DNA from: Solirubrobacterales bacterium | GTDB lineage: Bacteria > Actinomycetota > Thermoleophilia > Solirubrobacterales > 70-9 | Direction of reading: 5' to 3' | Assembly (NCBI GenBank): GCA_017304845.1 | Contig: JAFKLL010000021.1 | Coordinates: 1 to 56,288, forward strand | Length of the DNA stretch: 56,288 bases | Shown here: positions 7,995 to 18,069 of the stretch, in pieces | Layout: each line of letters starts with the position of its first letter | Numbering within the stretch: the stretch's first letter is position 1 | Notes under the pieces: model-generated | The model's input: only the letters and a program-made list of their open reading frames with translations | Database searches by the model: none | What the model was told of the DNA's origin: nothing | Position numbers and translations under genes: made by a program

Positions 7995-9413
7995 ATGGGA
8001 AGAGGGAATGGCAGACTCACGCTGGCCGGAGTGTTCACGCTGATCGTCCTCGCGACGACCCTGATCGCACCGGGTGGCGCCGGCGCCGCGGTCCCGGAAC
8101 GCTCCTTCACGGTGAAGACCCCGCACGTCGAAGGCCCGGCCCGCTACGACCGGGCCTTCGTCACCGCCTACGGCAGGCGCTCGGCCCCCGACGTGCTGAT
8201 CCTGATGCCCGGCACCTTCGGCGGCGCCGGCGACTTCACGCTCGCCGCCAGGTACCTGGCCGGTCGCAACCCGAACCTGCAGGTGTGGGCGCTCGACCGG
8301 CGCGAACAGGCCCTCGAGGACACCTCGGTCTTCGAGCGGGGGCTGAAGGGCGAAGCAAGCCTGGACGACGTCTTCGACTACTACCTGGTCGACTCGCTGA
8401 GCGGGGCCGGCTTCAAGTTCCTCGACACCACCACCATGGGCTACGCCCGCAACTGGGGCATGAAGACCGTCCTGAACGACACCCGGGCCGTGGTGAGCAA
8501 GGCCCGCCGGGCCGGGCGCCGGGTCGTCCTCGGCGGGCACTCGGTCGGCGCTTCGCTCGCGATCTCCTACGCGGCCTGGGACTTCCACGGTCGTCCCGGC
8601 TACAAGGACCTCGACGGCCTGGTCCTGATCGACGGCGGCCTGCTCGGCAGCTTCGACCCCTACAACCTGCCCCAGGCGAAGGAGGCGATGGCGCGGATCG
8701 ACGATCCCCAGATCGGCCCCTTCTCACGGCTGATCGGCAACCTGCCGCCCGAGACCGCCGGCCTCTTCGCCGGGGTCGGTGGCCTCTACGCCGAGAAGGC
8801 CGCCCATGAACCGGCCACCCGGCTGGAGAGCTACCCGCTGCTTCCCCCCGACCTCAAGCCTCCCTACCCGGCGACCAACCAGGCCCTCTTCGGCTACGAC
8901 TTCGACCGCGACACCTCGCCGGCCGATCTCTCCTCGCTGCACGTGAACGCCGGCCACATCGCGCCGGAGAACCCGTCACCGGCCGACTGGGTCGACGGCG
9001 GGATCACCTCGATCCGCAGCCTCGCCTACACCTTCTCCCGCCAGCCCGTGAACGCGGTCGACTGGTACTTCCCGACCCGGATCACCGTCGACGCCAACGG
9101 AGCCGACCAGATGCGCATGAACCCGGTCGCCAAGTACCTGGGCCTGCGTCTCTTCCACACCAGGCAGGTGCGTCTCCCGTTCTACGTGGTCCAGACCGAC
9201 GACACCGGCGGCGACGTGATGAAGGGCGCCCGCAACTGGATCAAGCGGACCCGGACCACCCCTCGGCAGTCGGTCCTGGTCAACGCCGACCCCCGGATGA
9301 GCCACCTCGATCCGCTGCTCGCGACCCCCGTCAAGAACGTGTTCCTCAAGACCGTCACCCCGTTCCTGAAGAAGGCCTTCGCGACCCGGGGCGACCGGGT
9401 CAAGCGACGGTGA
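7995..9413 (+). CDS. Secreted alpha/beta hydrolase
   Basis: 472-residue exported protein with an N-terminal signal peptide (residues about 1-33, ending near GGAGAA). The body is an alpha/beta-hydrolase fold: LILMPGTFGGAGDF supplies the HGG-like oxyanion region and VVLGGHSVGASLA the nucleophile elbow with Ser183. A later Asp and the His in the C-terminal MSHLDPL segment are plausible triad members. The substrate is not evident; the size and an insert between core strands suggest an esterase or lipase-type enzyme of the envelope or exterior. The ATG at 7995 is chosen over in-frame upstream codons because it begins directly with the signal peptide and has a TAGTCT hexamer seven bases before it. 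Confidence 0.85.
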   Translation: MGRGNGRLTLAGVFTLIVLATTLIAPGGAGAAVPERSFTVKTPHVEGPARYDRAFVTAYGRRSAPDVLILMPGTFGGAGDFTLAARYLAGRNPNLQVWALDRREQALEDTSVFERGLKGEASLDDVFDYYLVDSLSGAGFKFLDTTTMGYARNWGMKTVLNDTRAVVSKARRAGRRVVLGGHSVGASLAISYAAWDFHGRPGYKDLDGLVLIDGGLLGSFDPYNLPQAKEAMARIDDPQIGPFSRLIGNLPPETAGLFAGVGGLYAEKAAHEPATRLESYPLLPPDLKPPYPATNQALFGYDFDRDTSPADLSSLHVNAGHIAPENPSPADWVDGGITSIRSLAYTFSRQPVNAVDWYFPTRITVDANGADQMRMNPVAKYLGLRLFHTRQVRLPFYVVQTDDTGGDVMKGARNWIKRTRTTPRQSVLVNADPRMSHLDPLLATPVKNVFLKTVTPFLKKAFATRGDRVKRR

Positions 9414-9429
9414 TCGGCGGTTCCTTTTC

Positions 9430-9435
9430 TATAGT
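9430..9435 (+). promoter_or_regulatory. Leaderless-type -10 hexamer (TATAGT) for malic enzyme
   Basis: TATAGT ends six bases before the ATG at 9442; there is no purine-rich Shine-Dalgarno in the gap. Confidence 0.65.
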
Positions 9436-9441
9436 GGCTGA

Positions 9442-10893
<1,452 letters not shown>

Positions 10894-10898
10894 GTCGT

Positions 10899-11525
10899 CT
10901 ACCCGTCGCGGCGGGCTTCGTCGATCGGGATCCGGTCGACGCGATGGAGAGTGCCGATCTCCGACCACTCGTTGCGGCCCAGACGGGCCAGCGGAGCCAG
11001 CCGCTCGATCTCGGGGTGACCGTCGACCAGCACCCGCTCGCTGATCGCCAGGTGGACGACCCGCCCGAAGACGACGACTGAGTCGTAGAACTCCTTGGTC
11101 GCCTCGGTCCGGCACTCGATCGCCACCGGAGAGCCGGCGACCCTGGGCGGCGCCACCACGACCGACGGCTCCCGCTCGATGCCGAGCGCGGCGAACTCGT
11201 CCTCGTCGGGCGGATAGGCGGTCCCGGAGGCGTTCACGGCCTCGAAGTTCGGCAGGTCGGCGAGGTTGACGACGAACTCGCCGGTCTCGACCGCGTTCCG
11301 CAGCGAGTCCTTCCGGCCGATCGAGGTGAACTGGAGGATCGGCGGGGTCTCGCTGGCCACCGTGAAGAACGAGTGCGGGGCGAGATTGTCGACTCCGGCG
11401 GTGGAGCGGGTCGACACCCAGGCGATCGGCCGCGGCACCACCACGGACTTGAGCAGCCGCAGGAAGGCGCGGTCGGCCAGCGCTTCCGGATCGAACTCCC
11501 TGCGCCCGTCACCGCCGGGGACCAT
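10899..11525 (-). CDS. Flavin reductase-like FMN-binding protein
   Basis: 208-residue protein of the flavin reductase-like (DIM6/NTAB) split-barrel family. The N-terminal LLKSVVVPRPIAWVSTRS and the DNLAPHSFFTVAS block form the FMN site, followed by KDSLRNAVETGEFVVNL, conserved in the family. Such proteins bind FMN and either supply reduced flavin to an oxygenase or act as stand-alone oxidoreductases; no partner oxygenase is next to it. Its ATG overlaps the stop codon of the upstream RTX-repeat gene (TGATG), so the two are translationally coupled, an unexpected pairing of a cytoplasmic flavoprotein with an exported repeat protein. Confidence 0.88.
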   Translation of the reverse strand: MVPGGDGRREFDPEALADRAFLRLLKSVVVPRPIAWVSTRSTAGVDNLAPHSFFTVASETPPILQFTSIGRKDSLRNAVETGEFVVNLADLPNFEAVNASGTAYPPDEDEFAALGIEREPSVVVAPPRVAGSPVAIECRTEATKEFYDSVVVFGRVVHLAISERVLVDGHPEIERLAPLARLGRNEWSEIGTLHRVDRIPIDEARRDG

Positions 11526-13558
11526 CAGAAGCCGCTCAGCCCCCAGCCCCAGATCACCTTGTCCTTGCGGTCGGCGATCACGCGGTTCCTGTGCCCGCCG
11601 TCGCCGGTGGTGATCGTGTCACGACGCCCGTTCTTGCCGTCCAGGGTGTCGATGCCGCCACGTCCCAGCAGGCTCGACTTGCCGTGCTGGCCAGGCAGGC
11701 GGCGGCCGATGATCAGGTGGTCGTCGTGCTCGCTGCCTTCCAGGCTCTCGACGTTGCCCTTGATGCCCATCGGGGTCGAGCAGCCGCCGGCGAGGCGGGC
11801 GTAGCCCTTGCTCAGATCGGCCTCCACCCCGCGCGGCGAGCCTGCGAAGACGAGGTTGTCCGTGCCGGGCCCGCCGTCGGCGACGCCGCCCCAGCATGGG
11901 TTCTGGGTGTGGATCGAGTCGTGGCCGGGACCGCCCTTCGCAATCACGGCGTCGAAGTGACGGATGTCGTCGGAGCCGGCCCGCCCGTCGAGGATGCTGC
12001 CGGCGCTGCCGGGCTCGCTGGAGATCTGGTCTCGGCTGCGGCCTCCGAGCACCACGTTCTTGCCGGTCCCGGCGTTGATCGTGGTCGTGATGTTCGAGGG
12101 GATCGAGTAGTTGACGGTGATGCGGTCGTCGCCACGGTTGCCGTAGGCCAGGATCCCGTTCATGCGGTTCACGTCGACCGGGCAGTAGACGGTGCGGTCG
12201 GCCTGCTGGTTCGGCGTGAAGCAGTCTCCCGACGGCAGCCCGGGCTGATCGAGGGTGATGACGTAGCGGCTGCCTTCCGACGCGTAGCCGATCTCCATCG
12301 CGTCGGATCCGTTGCTGCCGATCACGAAAAGGATGCCGGCCGGATCGATGTGGACCACCGGGCGGCGATTGTCGCCCCCGCCCGGTGAGCTCTCGTTGCA
12401 GTTCTGCTCTTTCCGCACGCCCTGGCAGACGTTCTGGCCGAGGCCGCCGTCGAGGTCGTCCTCGTCCCGGAACTGGCCTGTGAGCGTGTCGTCGCCGAGG
12501 CTGCCGTCGATCGAGTTCCGCTGGCCGGGCTTGCCGAGGATCTCGTCGTCGAAGGCGGATCCGGTCACGTCCTCGATGTTGGAGAGCTGGTCGCGGGCAT
12601 GGTCGCCGACCGCGTAGCCCTGGGCCAGGTCGACGTAGACGCCGCTGCTGCCGCGATAGCCGGGCGGAGTGTGGGCGGCGTAGGAGATCCGATCCTCTCC
12701 GCCCCCGCCGTCGACCCGGGCCGCGGCCCGGGAGGTGGCGATGATCAGGTCGTCGCCGCCGCCGGCGTTCACCTTCTTGATGCCGGACTGGTAGAGGATC
12801 GTGTCGGCCTGGTCGGAGCCCCGGATCCAGTCGTCGCCGGCGCCGCCGTCGATGTAGGCGGGCCCGTTGTTCGGGGCCCGGTCGGCGTAGAGCCGGTCGT
12901 TGCCCCGCTCGCCGAAGAGCCGTTCGACCCGGCCGCCCTCGGCCCGGCCGCCGTTCGAGTAGATGAAGTCGGTGCCCTTGCCGCCGAGCAGGGTCGACAC
13001 GGCGTTGCCGAGGCTGTAGATCCGGTCCGACCCGGTGTCCCCCTTCAGCACGTTGCCGATCCCGGAGTAGTCGAAGATCCGGTCGTTGCCGCCCCCGCCG
13101 TCGATCTCGTCCCGATCGTCGGCGCCGCCCGGGTTCCTCTTGGGCCCTCCGTAGAGGAAGTCATGTCCGTTCGAGCCGATGATCACGTCGTCGCCGAGGC
13201 CACCGTAGGCCTTGTTCAGGTTGCTCTTGGGGTGAAGCACGATCTTGTCGTCGCCGGGCCCGGCGTCGGTCTTCGAGAGCCCCTTGCCGGCCCTGATCAC
13301 CTGCCGCCCGGAACCGGCGCAGATCCGGCTGTACGGCTTGCCGACCACGGTGACGTTCTGCCCCGAGACCCAGACCACGTCTTTGTACTTGAGCTTGACG
13401 GTGCGGTTGTTGGCGTTGACCACCTTGTTGATCCGCTTGCCGAAGCACTTCTTGGGCCGGGCGTCGGCGTTCGGGCCGGCGACGGCGAACAGGGCGAAGG
13501 ACACGGAAAGGAACGCCACGAGGGCGACGACTCGTCTGGGAAGGCTGTGCGCGCGCAT
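11525..13558 (-). CDS. Exported RTX-like calcium-binding repeat protein
   Basis: 677-residue exported protein. Residues 1 to about 31 form a signal peptide (basic MRAHSLPRR, hydrophobic core, cleavage near NADA). The rest contains many degenerate hemolysin-type nonapeptides such as GPGDDKIVL, GGLGDDVIIGS, GGGGNDRIFDY, GGAGDDWIRGS and GSLGDDTLTG, spread from residue about 95 to the end with non-repetitive stretches between. These GGxGxD repeats bind calcium and fold into a beta-roll. The signal peptide implies Sec export rather than type I export; no ABC/HlyD exporter is nearby. Two ATGs (13567 and 13558) are possible; the inner one starts directly at the signal peptide. Function unknown, probably surface or extracellular. 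Confidence 0.88.
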   Translation of the reverse strand: MRAHSLPRRVVALVAFLSVSFALFAVAGPNADARPKKCFGKRINKVVNANNRTVKLKYKDVVWVSGQNVTVVGKPYSRICAGSGRQVIRAGKGLSKTDAGPGDDKIVLHPKSNLNKAYGGLGDDVIIGSNGHDFLYGGPKRNPGGADDRDEIDGGGGNDRIFDYSGIGNVLKGDTGSDRIYSLGNAVSTLLGGKGTDFIYSNGGRAEGGRVERLFGERGNDRLYADRAPNNGPAYIDGGAGDDWIRGSDQADTILYQSGIKKVNAGGGDDLIIATSRAAARVDGGGGEDRISYAAHTPPGYRGSSGVYVDLAQGYAVGDHARDQLSNIEDVTGSAFDDEILGKPGQRNSIDGSLGDDTLTGQFRDEDDLDGGLGQNVCQGVRKEQNCNESSPGGGDNRRPVVHIDPAGILFVIGSNGSDAMEIGYASEGSRYVITLDQPGLPSGDCFTPNQQADRTVYCPVDVNRMNGILAYGNRGDDRITVNYSIPSNITTTINAGTGKNVVLGGRSRDQISSEPGSAGSILDGRAGSDDIRHFDAVIAKGGPGHDSIHTQNPCWGGVADGGPGTDNLVFAGSPRGVEADLSKGYARLAGGCSTPMGIKGNVESLEGSEHDDHLIIGRRLPGQHGKSSLLGRGGIDTLDGKNGRRDTITTGDGGHRNRVIADRKDKVIWGWGLSGF

Positions 13559-13660
13559 TGAGGGCATTGGTCGAGGAACGGGCTCGATAACTCGGGAACC
13601 CGTGTCGCCCCTGTGTAAACAGCGATACGAACGGTTTGTTTCCCCGGCCAACGAGAACTC

Positions 13661-13666
13661 TAGACT
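13661..13666 (+). promoter_or_regulatory. Leaderless-type -10 hexamer (TAGACT)
   Basis: TAGACT ends eight bases before the ATG of the TIGR01777 epimerase gene at 13675; no Shine-Dalgarno. Confidence 0.5.
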
Positions 13667-13674
13667 AAGCCTGG

Positions 13675-14607
13675 ATGTCTGCTTCACAACGGCCGTCGCG
13701 CCGCATTCTCGTCACGGGTGGCACCGGATTGATCGGATCCACCCTCTGTAACACGCTGCTCGACCAGGGCGACTCCGTGGTCGGGCTCAGCCGCGACCCG
13801 GAGCGCGCCTCCCGCACCCTCCCCAGGGTGGAGTGGCACGGCTGGGAGGCGGTCCGCGAACGTCCGCCGGAGGCCGCCTTCGAGGGCGTCGACGCGGTCG
13901 TCAACCTCGCGGGCGAGCCGATCAACCAGCGCTGGAACGAGGAGATCAAGGACCGGATCGCCCGCAGCCGCATCAAGGCGACCAAGAATCTCGTCGCCAC
14001 CATCGCCTCGCTCTCGGACCGCCCCAAGGCGCTGGTCTCGGGGTCGGCGATCGGCTACTACGGAGACCGCGGCGACGAGCTGCTCTACGAGGACGCCAGC
14101 CCCGGCGACGACTTCCTCTCCGGCATCGTGGTCCGTTGGGAGGAGGCGGCCCAGTCGGCCGAGGATCATGGCCTGCGGGTGGTGAGGATCCGCTCCGGCC
14201 ACGTGCTCGACCCCCGTGGCGGCCTGCTCAAGGAGCTGCTGCTTCCGTTCAAGATGGGAGTCGGCGGGCCGATCGCGGGCGGCCGCCAGTACATGTCCTG
14301 GATCCACCGCCACGACGAGGTCGGGATCCTGCTCTGGGCGCTCGGCAACGACGCGGTCAGCGGCCCGGTCAACGCGACCGCGCCGAACCCGGTCACCAAC
14401 AAGGCCTTCTCCAAGGCCCTCGGCAAGGAGCTGGGTCGGCCGGCGGTCCTGCCGCTGCCCGGGTTCGCGCTCGACATCGTCAAGGGCAGCGGGGTCGGTC
14501 ACGCGGCACGGGAGGGCCAACGGGTCTTCCCTCGCAAGGCGACCGAGGGCGGCTACGAGTTCAAGCAGCCGGACCTCGACGGCGCCCTGGCGAACCTGCT
14601 CGCCTGA
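13675..14607 (+). CDS. TIGR01777 family NAD-dependent epimerase/SDR (YfcH-like)
   Basis: 310-residue extended short-chain dehydrogenase. The N-terminus holds the Rossmann glycine motif VTGGTGLIGSTL (residues about 12-23), followed by DAVVNLAGEPINQRWNEEIK, the signature of the TIGR01777/SDR39U family, and the SGSAIGYYGDRGDE region with the catalytic Tyr-containing segment. The C-terminus matches the DUF1731 tail typical of the family (LPLPGFALDIVKG). The family is widespread, but its substrate is not established. It starts about 115 bases from the divergent RTX-like gene and ends three bases from the convergent GDPD gene. Confidence 0.92.
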   Translation: MSASQRPSRRILVTGGTGLIGSTLCNTLLDQGDSVVGLSRDPERASRTLPRVEWHGWEAVRERPPEAAFEGVDAVVNLAGEPINQRWNEEIKDRIARSRIKATKNLVATIASLSDRPKALVSGSAIGYYGDRGDELLYEDASPGDDFLSGIVVRWEEAAQSAEDHGLRVVRIRSGHVLDPRGGLLKELLLPFKMGVGGPIAGGRQYMSWIHRHDEVGILLWALGNDAVSGPVNATAPNPVTNKAFSKALGKELGRPAVLPLPGFALDIVKGSGVGHAAREGQRVFPRKATEGGYEFKQPDLDGALANLLA

Positions 14608-14610
14608 GCT

Positions 14611-16026
14611 TCAACGCCGCCGCAGCGGCCGGGGCGACGCGAGCTTGAGCCAACGCCGTTCGACCGCGGTCTTCCAACCGCTGCCGTCGAAGACGTTGAC
14701 GCTGATCTCGACCGCCGCCCGCCGGAACCGGGCCAGGCGACGATACGGCTGACGGAAGATGCCGGTGCGGAAAGTGCTGCGGCCGGCCTTGACCGGCCCG
14801 GTCACCCGGCGCTGGGTCCCGATCAGGACCAGCCCACGGTCGATCGGCCTGGGCCGTCCCTTGATGCCGAGACGTCGCGCCTGACCGGGGCGCATCCGCA
14901 CCGCGAGCGAGAGGTAGCAGCCGCGGTCGCAGTCGACGGTCACCGGCAGCCCCCGGCGGAGGAAGGTCCGCAGCGAGGTCGACGGGTAGCCGAGCTCGTA
15001 GTGGAGGACCTGGCGCTCGCAGCGAGGCGAGTTGTCGGGCCGGCGCACGTCCGCGCGGCAGAAGTAGTCGGCCAGCCTCGAAGGAGCAGAGGACATGATC
15101 CCCTGGACGCCGGACTCGACCAGGTGGGCGTAGGCGTCGTCGTTCTCGCTCGAGAACGAGTCGGTCCAGGCGTGGACCGCGTAGCCCTGTGAGGCCACGT
15201 CCAGGTCCTGAAGCATCTTCGGGACGTCCATCTCGCCGATCAGCATCGGCACCTGCATCGCGACCGGGGTCGGCGAGATCGGGGTGCCCGCGCCGAGGAA
15301 GGCGATCATCGCGGTCAGGCTCGCCGAGACGTCGACCTGGGGCGCCAGCTCGTGGAACTTGTCGATCGCGTCCTGGTCCAGCGAGGCGATGATCACCCGG
15401 CGGCCCTGGTTCTCGGGCCGGTTCATGACCTCGGCCAGGAGCGAGGCGACCCGCAGCGACTCGGCCGGCTCCCCCGGGACCGACTTGATCTCGATGTTGA
15501 GCGGCACGTCCGGGAAGGCGGCGAGCACCTCGTCGATGGTCGGGACGCGGAAGTCATCGGCGCTGAACCCGTCGGGCGGGGGCCGCTCGCCGGTGCGGAC
15601 GCCGCGGAGCGGATACTCGGCGGCCGGCAGGGTGTGATCGAACTGGCCCTCTCCGGGACTGAACCAGTAGGCGGCGTCGAGCGCCTGGACCTGAGCCATG
15701 GTCAGGTTCCTCACCTGGGCGTCGAGCGGCGTGATCTTGGTCGTGTAGTAGTCGTGCATGACCATCAGATGCCCGTCCGAGGTCGCGTTCACGTCCATCT
15801 CCAGGCTGTCCGCGCCGCGGTCCTGCAGGGCGGTCCGGAAGGCGTACATGGTGCTGGAGGGAGCCTCCATCTCGCCGCCCTGGTGGGCCATGTTGAGCAC
15901 GCCGTACTGCGGGCTGAGCCAAGGATTGTCGATCGGCTGGGGCGAGGCGGCCGCGGTTCCGGCGGCAGCCGTGAGCGCCACGCAGAGCGCCACCAGTCCC
16001 AGAATGAGCTTCTTGCCCTCTCCCAT
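14611..16026 (-). CDS. Secreted glycerophosphodiester phosphodiesterase-family protein
   Basis: 471-residue exported protein: signal peptide to about residue 27, then a GDPD TIM-barrel (residues about 40-320), then a basic, Cys-containing C-terminal module (about 345-471). GDPDs hydrolyse glycerophosphodiesters to glycerol-3-phosphate and an alcohol. His48 (MAHQGG), Glu76/Asp78 (SLEMDV) and His91-Asp92 (MVMHD) are present. The canonical HRG has become HQG and the PENT Glu is replaced by Ser (EAPSST), so activity or substrate may differ. The ATG abuts the pfkA stop codon (TAGATG), so it is read from the same transcript. The C-terminal module resembles those of other exported proteins in this window. 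Confidence 0.87.
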   Translation of the reverse strand: MGEGKKLILGLVALCVALTAAAGTAAASPQPIDNPWLSPQYGVLNMAHQGGEMEAPSSTMYAFRTALQDRGADSLEMDVNATSDGHLMVMHDYYTTKITPLDAQVRNLTMAQVQALDAAYWFSPGEGQFDHTLPAAEYPLRGVRTGERPPPDGFSADDFRVPTIDEVLAAFPDVPLNIEIKSVPGEPAESLRVASLLAEVMNRPENQGRRVIIASLDQDAIDKFHELAPQVDVSASLTAMIAFLGAGTPISPTPVAMQVPMLIGEMDVPKMLQDLDVASQGYAVHAWTDSFSSENDDAYAHLVESGVQGIMSSAPSRLADYFCRADVRRPDNSPRCERQVLHYELGYPSTSLRTFLRRGLPVTVDCDRGCYLSLAVRMRPGQARRLGIKGRPRPIDRGLVLIGTQRRVTGPVKAGRSTFRTGIFRQPYRRLARFRRAAVEISVNVFDGSGWKTAVERRWLKLASPRPLRRR

Positions 16027-17049
16027 CTAGCCGAAGAATACTTCGGCTTCGGCGTAAAGCGAAGAGGGAACCGTCTTCAACTCGTCGACGGCTTCGGCCA
16101 GGGTGACCATCTCGATCCCGGTTCCCTTCAGAGCGGCCATCGTCCCCCAGTTCCCCTCGCTGGCCGCGGCGACCGCATGCAACCCGCATCTGGTCGCCAG
16201 CACCCGGTCGAAGGCGGTCGGCGAACCGCCCCGCTGGATGTGGCCGAGCACGGTCGCGCGGGCGTCGCGCCCGGTCCGTTCCTTCACCTCGCGCTCCAGC
16301 CATGCTGCGACCCCGCCGAGCCGGACGTGCCCGAAGGCATCGGTCGAGTCATCGGCGGTCTCGGGGAAGCCGCCGATCGGCATCGCCCCTTCGGCCGCGA
16401 CCACGATCGGCGCGTGGCCGGCCGCGAAGCGGTTCTCGACGTGACGGCAGACCTCGTCCACGTCGAACTCCCGTTCCGGGATCAGGATCACGTCGGCGCC
16501 CGCCGCCATGCCCGTGTGGAAGGCGATCCAGCCCGCATGCCGGCCCATCACCTCGACGATCATCGCCCGGTGGTGGCTCTCCCCCGTTGTGCGCAGCCGA
16601 TCGGTCGCCTCCATCGCGATGTTCACCGCGGTGTCGAAGCCGAAGGTGTAGTCGGTCGCGCCGAGGTCGTTGTCGATCGTCTTCGGCACGCCGATGACCT
16701 TGATGCCGACGTCGGTGAGCGCACGGGCGACCCCGAGCGTGTCCTCGCCGCCGATCGCGATCAACCCGTCGATCCCGGCGGCCGCCATGTTCTCGCCGAT
16801 CCGGTCGATGCCGCCGTCCTCGGCCAGCGGATTGGTCCGCGAGGACCCGAGGATGGTGCCCCCGGTGGCGAGGATGCCCTCGACCCGGTCGGGCGTCAGG
16901 TCGAAGCGATCGTCCTCGAGCGGACCTCGCCAACCATCTCTGTAACCGACTATCTCGTGACCCAGGGATGCTCCCCGGACGACGACCGCGCGGATCACGG
17001 CATTGAGGCCGGGACAATCGCCCCCGCCGGTCAACGCCCCGATCTTCAT
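16027..17049 (-). CDS. pfkA: 6-phosphofructokinase, with residues typical of PPi-dependent enzymes
   Basis: 340-residue phosphofructokinase, which phosphorylates fructose-6-phosphate at C1. The N-terminal phosphoryl-donor loop is TGGGDCPGLN; the substrate motif PKTIDND contains the catalytic Asp126; MGRHAGWIA is the F6P-binding loop. Two positions bear on the donor: IAIGGEDTLG has Asp103 where ATP enzymes usually have Gly, and Lys123 stands where ATP enzymes usually have Gly (PGTIDND). Both changes are the established hallmarks of PPi-using PFKs, so this enzyme may be PPi-dependent and reversible, although some actinobacterial ATP-PFKs belong to the same group. It lies downstream of a 60-aa membrane protein and upstream of the GDPD gene. 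Confidence 0.93.
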   Translation of the reverse strand: MKIGALTGGGDCPGLNAVIRAVVVRGASLGHEIVGYRDGWRGPLEDDRFDLTPDRVEGILATGGTILGSSRTNPLAEDGGIDRIGENMAAAGIDGLIAIGGEDTLGVARALTDVGIKVIGVPKTIDNDLGATDYTFGFDTAVNIAMEATDRLRTTGESHHRAMIVEVMGRHAGWIAFHTGMAAGADVILIPEREFDVDEVCRHVENRFAAGHAPIVVAAEGAMPIGGFPETADDSTDAFGHVRLGGVAAWLEREVKERTGRDARATVLGHIQRGGSPTAFDRVLATRCGLHAVAAASEGNWGTMAALKGTGIEMVTLAEAVDELKTVPSSLYAEAEVFFG

Positions 17050-17053
17050 GGGG

Positions 17054-17236
17054 TCAGTCCTTGGAACCGGCCCTGAGCGCCTTGCCCTTCTGGATCAGCG
17101 GGTCGCAGACGTGAATCAACACGCCGACGAAGAGCACGCCGAAGAAGACGAGGCCGGCAACCGGGCCACCCTGGCCCTGCGAGTAGGAAAAGACGGCAAG
17201 GGCGGCAGCGACGAAAAGTGTGACCGGGATCAGCAT
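17054..17236 (-). CDS. Small two-helix membrane protein
   Basis: 60-residue protein of unknown function with two hydrophobic segments (residues about 2-18 and 25-46), a Gly/Gln-rich turn between them and a basic tail. It fills the gap between trpA and pfkA, four bases upstream of pfkA. A TAGGAT hexamer eight bases before its ATG overlaps the trpA stop codon, suggesting that a transcript for this gene and pfkA starts here. Codon use is like its neighbours. No family recognised. Confidence 0.65.
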   Translation of the reverse strand: MLIPVTLFVAAALAVFSYSQGQGGPVAGLVFFGVLFVGVLIHVCDPLIQKGKALRAGSKD

Positions 17237-17244
17237 TTGCGCGA

Positions 17245-17250
17245 ATCCTA
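17245..17250 (-). promoter_or_regulatory. Leaderless-type -10 hexamer (TAGGAT) overlapping the trpA stop
   Basis: TAGGAT on the minus strand, eight bases before the ATG at 17236. Its TAG is the trpA stop codon, so promoter and terminator codon share bases. Confidence 0.5.
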
Positions 17251-18069
17251 GCGGACCGAGGGGCGGGCCGAAGCCAGGGCCGCGGCGGTCTCGGCCATGA
17301 ACTCGCCGACCGCCTGCGGAGCCTCTCCGGGAGCGGCATCGGCGGCGATCCTGACCAGCTTCGAGCCGATGATCACGCCATCGGCGATCCGCCCCACCGT
17401 GGCCGCATGGTCGGGCGATCCGATCCCGAATCCGACCGCGACCGGGACCTCGGACTTGGACTCGACGTCCTCGACCAGCTCCTGGAGATGGGTCGGCACC
17501 TCGCTCCGTTCCCCGGTGGTGCCGACGCTGGAGACCACGTAGACGAAGCCGCCGGCGATCCGGCAGATCTCGGCCCGGCGTTCGCCCAGGGTGGTCGGCG
17601 CGACCAACGGGACCACGGCCAGGCCGGCCTCGGTCAGCTCGGACCGGACCGACTCGTCCTCGCCGAGCGGCAGGTCGGGCACGATCACGCCGGCCGCGCC
17701 GGCCGCCACGGCCCGGGCCGCGAAGGCGGCGGTGCCCTGCCCGCCCAGGATCGTGTTCGTGTAGACCATCAGCACGACCGGGATCCGGTCGGAGACCTCA
17801 CGGCAGATCGCGAGCACGTCGTCCAGCTTGGTCCCGGCGTCCAGGGCCTGGGTGGCGGCCGCGTGGATCACCGGGCCGTCGGCCAGCGGGTCCGAGAAGG
17901 GAACGCCCAACTCGATCAGGTCGGCGCCGTTGTCGGCGTAGGAGCGGGCGATCGCCTTGGAGGTCTCGACGTCGGGGAAGCCACCCATCATGTACGGCAT
18001 CAGGGCGGCCCGACCCTCTTCGCGGGCGGTCTCGAAGGCGGCCTTGATCCGATCGGATCCGGCGCTCAT
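17248..18069 (-). CDS. trpA: Tryptophan synthase alpha subunit
   Basis: 273-residue TIM-barrel that cleaves indole-3-glycerol phosphate to indole and glyceraldehyde-3-phosphate and passes indole to TrpB through the alpha2-beta2 tunnel. The active-site block [18 protein letters not shown] carries the catalytic Glu and Asp; [10 protein letters not shown] and the phosphate-binding [11 protein letters not shown] follow in the expected order. Its ATG overlaps the trpB stop codon (four bases shared), the usual trpB-trpA coupling. It is the last tryptophan gene of the trpF-trpB-trpA block. Confidence 0.98.
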   Translation of the reverse strand: MSAGSDRIKAAFETAREEGRAALMPYMMGGFPDVETSKAIARSYADNGADLIELGVPFSDPLADGPVIHAAATQALDAGTKLDDVLAICREVSDRIPVVLMVYTNTILGGQGTAAFAARAVAAGAAGVIVPDLPLGEDESVRSELTEAGLAVVPLVAPTTLGERRAEICRIAGGFVYVVSSVGTTGERSEVPTHLQELVEDVESKSEVPVAVGFGIGSPDHAATVGRIADGVIIGSKLVRIAADAAPGEAPQAVGEFMAETAAALASARPSVR

